This document shows positions 6,545 through 8,989 of a DNA stretch of 8,989 nt, in pieces. Source of the DNA: a bacterium. GTDB taxonomy: Bacteria > Patescibacteriota > Minisyncoccia > Phycocordibacterales > Phycocordibacteraceae. Both the position numbers and the translations under genes were made by a program. Under the pieces are notes generated by a model. The model was not told where the DNA came from. It made no database searches and was given only the letters and a program-made list of their open reading frames with translations. Position 1 is the stretch's first letter. Each line of letters begins with the position of its first letter. The stretch spans positions 1 to 8,989 of the forward strand of contig JAKAMJ010000020.1 of the NCBI GenBank assembly GCA_021812955.1. The letters run 5' to 3'.

Positions 6545-6862
6545 TTAGGAAATCGAGTCGATGTGAACCTTGACGAGCGGCTGGCGGTGGCCGTTGCGCT
6601 TGAAATAGCGGCTCTTCGGCTTGTACTTCACCACCTCCACTTTAGGTGCCTTCCCCACGAGAACAACAGTGCCCTTGACCTCTGCGCCTTTGATAGTCGG
6701 CGCACCGATGGTCGTGTCCGAGCCGTTGTCTACGAGGAGCACCTCGCTAAAGACAACCGTGTCGCCATTCTTGACCTCTTCCGGGAGCTTCTCAATCGAA
6801 ATAGTGTCGCCTTTGGAGACGACATATTGCTTCCCGCCGGTCTTGATTACGGCCACTTCCAT
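6545..6862 (-). CDS. rplU: 50S ribosomal protein bL21
   Basis: 105 residues, normal family length. It binds 23S rRNA in the large ribosomal subunit. Family signatures are at both ends: AVIKTGGKQYVVSKGD near the N-terminus and YKPKSRYFKRNGHRQPLVKV near the C-terminus, with the basic rRNA-binding GHRQP segment. It has its own promoter just upstream. rplU commonly precedes rpmA (bL27); here the next gene on the strand is an RNA helicase and no rpmA is in the window. A G-run (GGGGGG) lies 3 nt before the ATG, but it falls where transcription should start, so it is not a convincing ribosome binding site. Confidence 0.97.
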   Translation of the reverse strand: MEVAVIKTGGKQYVVSKGDTISIEKLPEEVKNGDTVVFSEVLLVDNGSDTTIGAPTIKGAEVKGTVVLVGKAPKVEVVKYKPKSRYFKRNGHRQPLVKVHIDSIS

Positions 6863-6871
6863 AGTCCCCCC

Positions 6872-6900
6872 AATATAGCACTCCCCTTGAAGGAAAGCAA
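6872..6900 (-). promoter_or_regulatory. rplU promoter with extended -10
   Basis: On the minus strand: TTGCTT (6895-6900), a 17-nt spacer, then TATATT (6872-6877), with TGC directly before it as an extended -10. The -10 ends 9 nt before the rplU ATG, so the expected transcript start leaves a leader of about 3 nt. It fills the gap between higA and rplU, giving rplU transcription independent of the toxin-antitoxin genes. Confidence 0.65.
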
Positions 6901-6901
6901 A

Positions 6902-7210
6902 TTATCGCGCTGGACGCACTTCGAGCCGGGCTCCGACGGCGCGGAGGACACGAGAGGCGAAGTCGAGGGTCGGCTTTGTACGACCGGACTCAAATCGAGC
7001 GATTGCCGACTGAGTCGTCCCCGCTCGCCGCGCGATCTCGGCCTGGGTCATGCCCTTCTTGGTCCGTGCATCAATCACCGCGCTTATGAGCCCGAACTCA
7101 GGCCCTAGTGCCTCATACTCCCGACGGAATTCAGGATCTTTCATCGCCTCGCGGTGCATCTTGGCGAACGGCACCGCTTCTTTTCTAAGTTTTTTTCCGT
7201 CAATTTTCAT
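6902..7210 (-). CDS. higA: HigA-like antitoxin, XRE-family helix-turn-helix protein
   Basis: 102 residues. The N-terminal ~40 residues are a charged helical part (REAMKDPEFRREYEALGPEF) typical of this antitoxin family. The XRE helix-turn-helix follows at about residues 42-95: LISAVIDARTKKGMTQAEIA, RRAGTTQSAIARFESGRTKP, TLDFASRVLRAVGARLEV. It should bind and neutralise the HigB-like toxin encoded 26 nt upstream and repress its own promoter. The toxin-first gene order is the HigBA arrangement. A promoter and an inverted repeat directly upstream fit autoregulation. The start ATG has no Shine-Dalgarno sequence but follows a -10 box by 6 nt. Another reading is a plain XRE regulator, but the toxin neighbour makes antitoxin much more likely. 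Confidence 0.88.
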   Translation of the reverse strand: MKIDGKKLRKEAVPFAKMHREAMKDPEFRREYEALGPEFGLISAVIDARTKKGMTQAEIARRAGTTQSAIARFESGRTKPTLDFASRVLRAVGARLEVRPAR

Positions 7211-7216
7211 ATTGTA

Positions 7217-7246
7217 AGTATAGCACAGTCGCTATATTATCCGCAA
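7217..7246 (-). promoter_or_regulatory. Antitoxin promoter, leaderless type
   Basis: On the minus strand: TTGCGG (7241-7246), an 18-nt spacer, then TATACT (7217-7222), preceded by TGC as an extended -10. The -10 ends 6 nt before the higA ATG, so the mRNA should start at or very near the start codon. The -35 region lies in the last codons of the toxin gene. A separate promoter for the antitoxin lets it be made in excess of the toxin. Confidence 0.6.
7219..7236. promoter_or_regulatory. Inverted repeat, likely HigA operator
   Basis: TATAGC-ACAGTC-GCTATA on the plus strand: two perfect 6-bp arms with a 6-bp spacer, filling most of the gap between the toxin stop and antitoxin start. One arm overlaps the -10 box of the antitoxin promoter. 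Size and place fit binding by a dimeric HTH repressor. That arm is partly explained by the extended -10 itself (TGCTATA); the other arm is not. Confidence 0.5.
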
Positions 7247-7545
7247 TAGGCCGAGAGACGTGCTAACGCAAGCTCGACTTCGCGCGGCAGGAGCGCCGGA
7301 CGCTGCTTCTTGAGTGCGTGCACAAGAACAGCGTCGCCGCCGCAAAATCCGTACAAGATGCGTATGGAGGGCTGATTCTTCGAGCGTAGTTCCCAAAGTC
7401 CGCGACCAATCGGCTTCGCTACCGGCATACCCAATTCGTGTCCGTGCTCCTGAAGCAGAATGATGAGGCGGTGTGCTCGCGATAATTCCTTTTTATCAAG
7501 TGCGCGCAAGAAATCTGCAACCGGCTTGAGCGTGGTGACGTTCAT
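7237..7545 (-). CDS. higB: HigB/RelE-superfamily toxin (phage Gp49-like)
   Basis: 102 residues. The core ILLQEHGHELGMPVAKPIG, then GLWELRSKNQPSIRILYGF and VLVHALKKQRPALLPREVEL is the signature of the Gp49-like/HigB toxins, which cleave mRNA on the ribosome in the RelE fold. The usual KKTQKTP stretch is here KKQRPALLP. The N-terminus is short: family members usually begin with a beta-strand before the helical hairpin, whereas this one begins MNVTTLKPVADFLRAL. A stop codon 6 codons upstream in frame rules out a longer start. The ATG overlaps the rmuC stop as ATGA, so toxin translation is probably coupled to rmuC. The antitoxin gene follows after 26 nt. Toxin activity is inferred from family. 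Confidence 0.85.
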   Translation of the reverse strand: MNVTTLKPVADFLRALDKKELSRAHRLIILLQEHGHELGMPVAKPIGRGLWELRSKNQPSIRILYGFCGGDAVLVHALKKQRPALLPREVELALARLSAYCG

Positions 7546-8588
7546 ATTTCCAACATCGGCTTATCAAGCAGCTCCGGCTCGGTGCCGATTTTTTCGCCCG
7601 CGATGCGGTACACGTCCTTATCTATCTTGCCGAGCTCCTTGTATCCGCTGTTGTAGTGCGAGACGGTCGTGCCGAGCGAGGTGCCGAGCTTCTTGTAGAA
7701 CTCCTCATATTTGCCTAGATGCTTCCCCAGCTCCCCCACACGCTTCTGGATGTCTTCGGCACGCTTCTCGATTTCCATCGCTTTCAAGCCCTGCATGACC
7801 GTCTGGAGATAGGCCAAAAATGACGTTGGCGAGACAATGATCACCTTATATTTCCCCGCCGCGCGCTGGATGAGGTTCTCGTCCTCCCCACCGCCCACCT
7901 GGTTGGTGAGCAAGTCGTAATAAATAGCTTCGCTCGGGATGAACATGAACGCGAAGTCCATCGTCTTCTCTTCGGGGCGGATGTATTTCGCCGTTTCGGT
8001 GATGCGCAGCTTGAGGTCGTTTACGAAGGTCTTTTCAAAAGCTTGCCGGTCGCTCTCGCTGGCGTTCACGAGCCGGTTGTAATTGTCGAGCGAGAACTTA
8101 GAGTCGACGGGCACGACCTTGTCATTAACGAATACGGCCGCGTCGACGATCTCGCCGTTCTCAAACGGGTACTGCATCTGATACATGCCGGGTGGCAAGA
8201 CATTTTTGAGCACGGTCTCCAGGTAGTATTCGCCCAGGATGCCGCGCTGCTTCGGATTCTTGAGGATGTCTTGCAGGCCCTTGAGCTGCTCGGCGAAGCC
8301 TTGGGTCTGGCGGCCGATCTCTTTCACGCTCGTAACCTCTTCTGTAATCTCTCTGATGAGTTTTGCCGACTCTGAAAACTGGCGATGGGCGTTCTCTTGC
8401 ATCGCTTTGGAAGATTCGCTCACGCGCGCCTCAAGGGTGCGTTCCAAGTTTTGGAGCTGCTGCTGGAGGAGCACCAGGCCGCCCTGGTCGGCGCTCGCGG
8501 ACTCGCGCCGCTTCAGCACGAAATAAAGGCCAACCCCTTGGGCGAGGATCAAAACGAGCACGATGACCGCGATAGTGAAGATGTCCAT
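7542..8588 (-). CDS. rmuC: RmuC-family DNA recombination protein, membrane-anchored
   Basis: 348 residues. A single N-terminal membrane helix (about 4-24, IFTIAVIVLVLILAQGVGLY) is followed by a basic KRR stop-transfer, a coiled-coil stretch rich in Gln/Glu (about 35-110) and the RmuC domain (about 114-320). Nuclease-like residues of the restriction-endonuclease fold are visible: E120 in GILGE, D149 in GEIVDAAVF, and D162/K164 in VPVDSKF. E. coli RmuC limits inversions at short repeats; the biochemical role is not settled. Later parts include DFAFMFIPSEAIYYDLL and KVIIVSPTSFLAYLQTV, both family hallmarks. It has its own promoter with a 6-nt gap to the ATG, and the stop overlaps the toxin gene start, giving an rmuC-higB-higA transcription unit. 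Confidence 0.95.
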   Translation of the reverse strand: MDIFTIAVIVLVLILAQGVGLYFVLKRRESASADQGGLVLLQQQLQNLERTLEARVSESSKAMQENAHRQFSESAKLIREITEEVTSVKEIGRQTQGFAEQLKGLQDILKNPKQRGILGEYYLETVLKNVLPPGMYQMQYPFENGEIVDAAVFVNDKVVPVDSKFSLDNYNRLVNASESDRQAFEKTFVNDLKLRITETAKYIRPEEKTMDFAFMFIPSEAIYYDLLTNQVGGGEDENLIQRAAGKYKVIIVSPTSFLAYLQTVMQGLKAMEIEKRAEDIQKRVGELGKHLGKYEEFYKKLGTSLGTTVSHYNSGYKELGKIDKDVYRIAGEKIGTEPELLDKPMLEI

Positions 8589-8594
8589 GCGTAC

Positions 8595-8603
8595 AGTATA
8601 CCA
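8595..8603 (-). promoter_or_regulatory. rmuC extended -10 promoter, leaderless type
   Basis: On the minus strand TGG-TATACT matches an extended -10 (TGnTATAMT) and ends 6 nt before the rmuC ATG. No good -35 is seen at the usual distance, which suits an extended -10 promoter. The predicted transcript starts at or next to the A of the start codon; no Shine-Dalgarno sequence could fit. Confidence 0.6.
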
Positions 8604-8618
8604 ACCATTTCGCCCAAA

Positions 8619-8645
8619 GCCCGCGCGAGCGAAGCTCGCGCGGGC
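8619..8645 (-). terminator. Strong hairpin after uvrC, probable terminator
   Basis: A perfect 12-bp stem (GCCCGCGCGAGC and its complement) with a 3-nt loop, starting 5 nt after the uvrC stop on the minus strand. It is followed only by CTTTGGGC, so the U-tract is poor; it may end transcription inefficiently or mainly protect the uvrC 3' end. It separates uvrC from the rmuC promoter. Confidence 0.6.
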
Positions 8646-8650
8646 ACGTC

Positions 8651-8989
8651 CTATTTCTTCGTACGCAAATTGCGGGAGCGAGCTGCGCGGTGGCGAGAGA
8701 GGGAGAAGCGGTGCGCTTCGGCATTTGCATGCACGGCATCCGCTTCAGAAATGCGTGCCGCCCGCGCTCCGATGACTTCGCGCGGGCGGTGTCGCTCATC
8801 TTTCACCACCGCCACTACCGGGATGCTGCCCGGGGAGAGGTTTAGACTCTCCCTGATGACGGCTTCGGCCGCTTTCTTTTGCGGCTTTCCGCCATCGACC
8901 ACAATGGCGTCTGGGAGCGGCCACTCCGTATGTGTGAACCGTCGTGAAAGAATCTCCTTGAGCGACGCGATATCATCGTTCTGAATGTT
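8651..8989 (-). CDS. uvrC: Excinuclease ABC subunit C, C-terminal part (5' end outside window)
   Basis: 112 residues are visible, open from the window edge to the TAG at 8651-8653. UvrC makes both incisions around DNA damage in UvrABC nucleotide excision repair. The visible part is the end of the RNase H-like nuclease domain: NDDIASLKEILSRRF, then LPDAIVVDGGKPQKKAAEAV with the catalytic Asp of VDGG, VVAVVKDERHRPREVI with a second acidic residue, and AEAHRFSLSRHR with the conserved His. The protein then ends at SRNLRTKK, where most UvrC proteins continue into a (HhH)2 DNA-binding domain of ~60 residues. The GTG at 8902 is an internal Val, not a start. The missing HhH domain is a real feature of this copy or of its lineage, as there is no frameshifted continuation: the next bases are a hairpin and the rmuC promoter. 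Confidence 0.92.
   Translation of the reverse strand, partial: NIQNDDIASLKEILSRRFTHTEWPLPDAIVVDGGKPQKKAAEAVIRESLNLSPGSIPVVAVVKDERHRPREVIGARAARISEADAVHANAEAHRFSLSRHRAARSRNLRTKK

Noticed and set aside
6470..7108. Plus-strand open frame of 212 codons
   Set aside because: It runs antisense through rplU, their promoter gap and higA; those minus-strand genes have clear families.

Overview
The window is a gene-dense, GC-rich bacterial chromosome segment with very short or overlapping gene junctions. It contains housekeeping genes for translation, replication and DNA repair, plus one mobile protein element (an intein in dnaB) and one small toxin-antitoxin pair. The lineage cannot be fixed from the sequence alone. 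My best guess is a Patescibacteria/CPR-type organism (Parcubacteria-like). This rests on the form of the DEAD-box helicase (N-terminal Arg/Gly segment, end right after motif VI), a UvrC that stops before its usual C-terminal (HhH)2 domain, a single-TM RmuC, and start codons that directly follow -10 boxes without Shine-Dalgarno sequences. This is inference from family memory, not a database result.

Left half, plus strand: the 3' end of a CorA-type transporter gene (3-347, cut by the window edge), cysS (349-1821), dnaB (1835-4468) and recR (4468-5088). corA/cysS are separated by 1 nt and dnaB/recR overlap by 1 nt. dnaB carries a full-length intein (2981-4258, 426 codons) with a two-motif LAGLIDADG endonuclease, placed in the RDSG/SIEQ motif of the helicase. 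A 30-bp perfect palindrome lies inside the first codons of cysS, within an N-terminal extension that normal cysteinyl-tRNA synthetases lack. A strong hairpin (5095-5134) separates the two convergent gene blocks.

Right half, minus strand, read from right to left: the 3' end of uvrC (8989-8651), a hairpin, rmuC (8588-7542), a HigB-like toxin gene overlapping rmuC by 4 nt, a HigA-like antitoxin gene with its own promoter and a likely operator, rplU for ribosomal protein bL21 (6862-6545), and a DEAD-box RNA helicase (6455-5139).

A recurring pattern is that the genes with a recognisable promoter (dnaB, rplU, higA, rmuC, and less clearly the helicase) place the -10 hexamer only 6 to 9 nt before the start codon, usually as an extended TGn -10. 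This predicts leaderless or nearly leaderless mRNAs. No tRNA, rRNA, CRISPR array or DNA transposon was seen, and no stretch over 300 bases lacks a gene.
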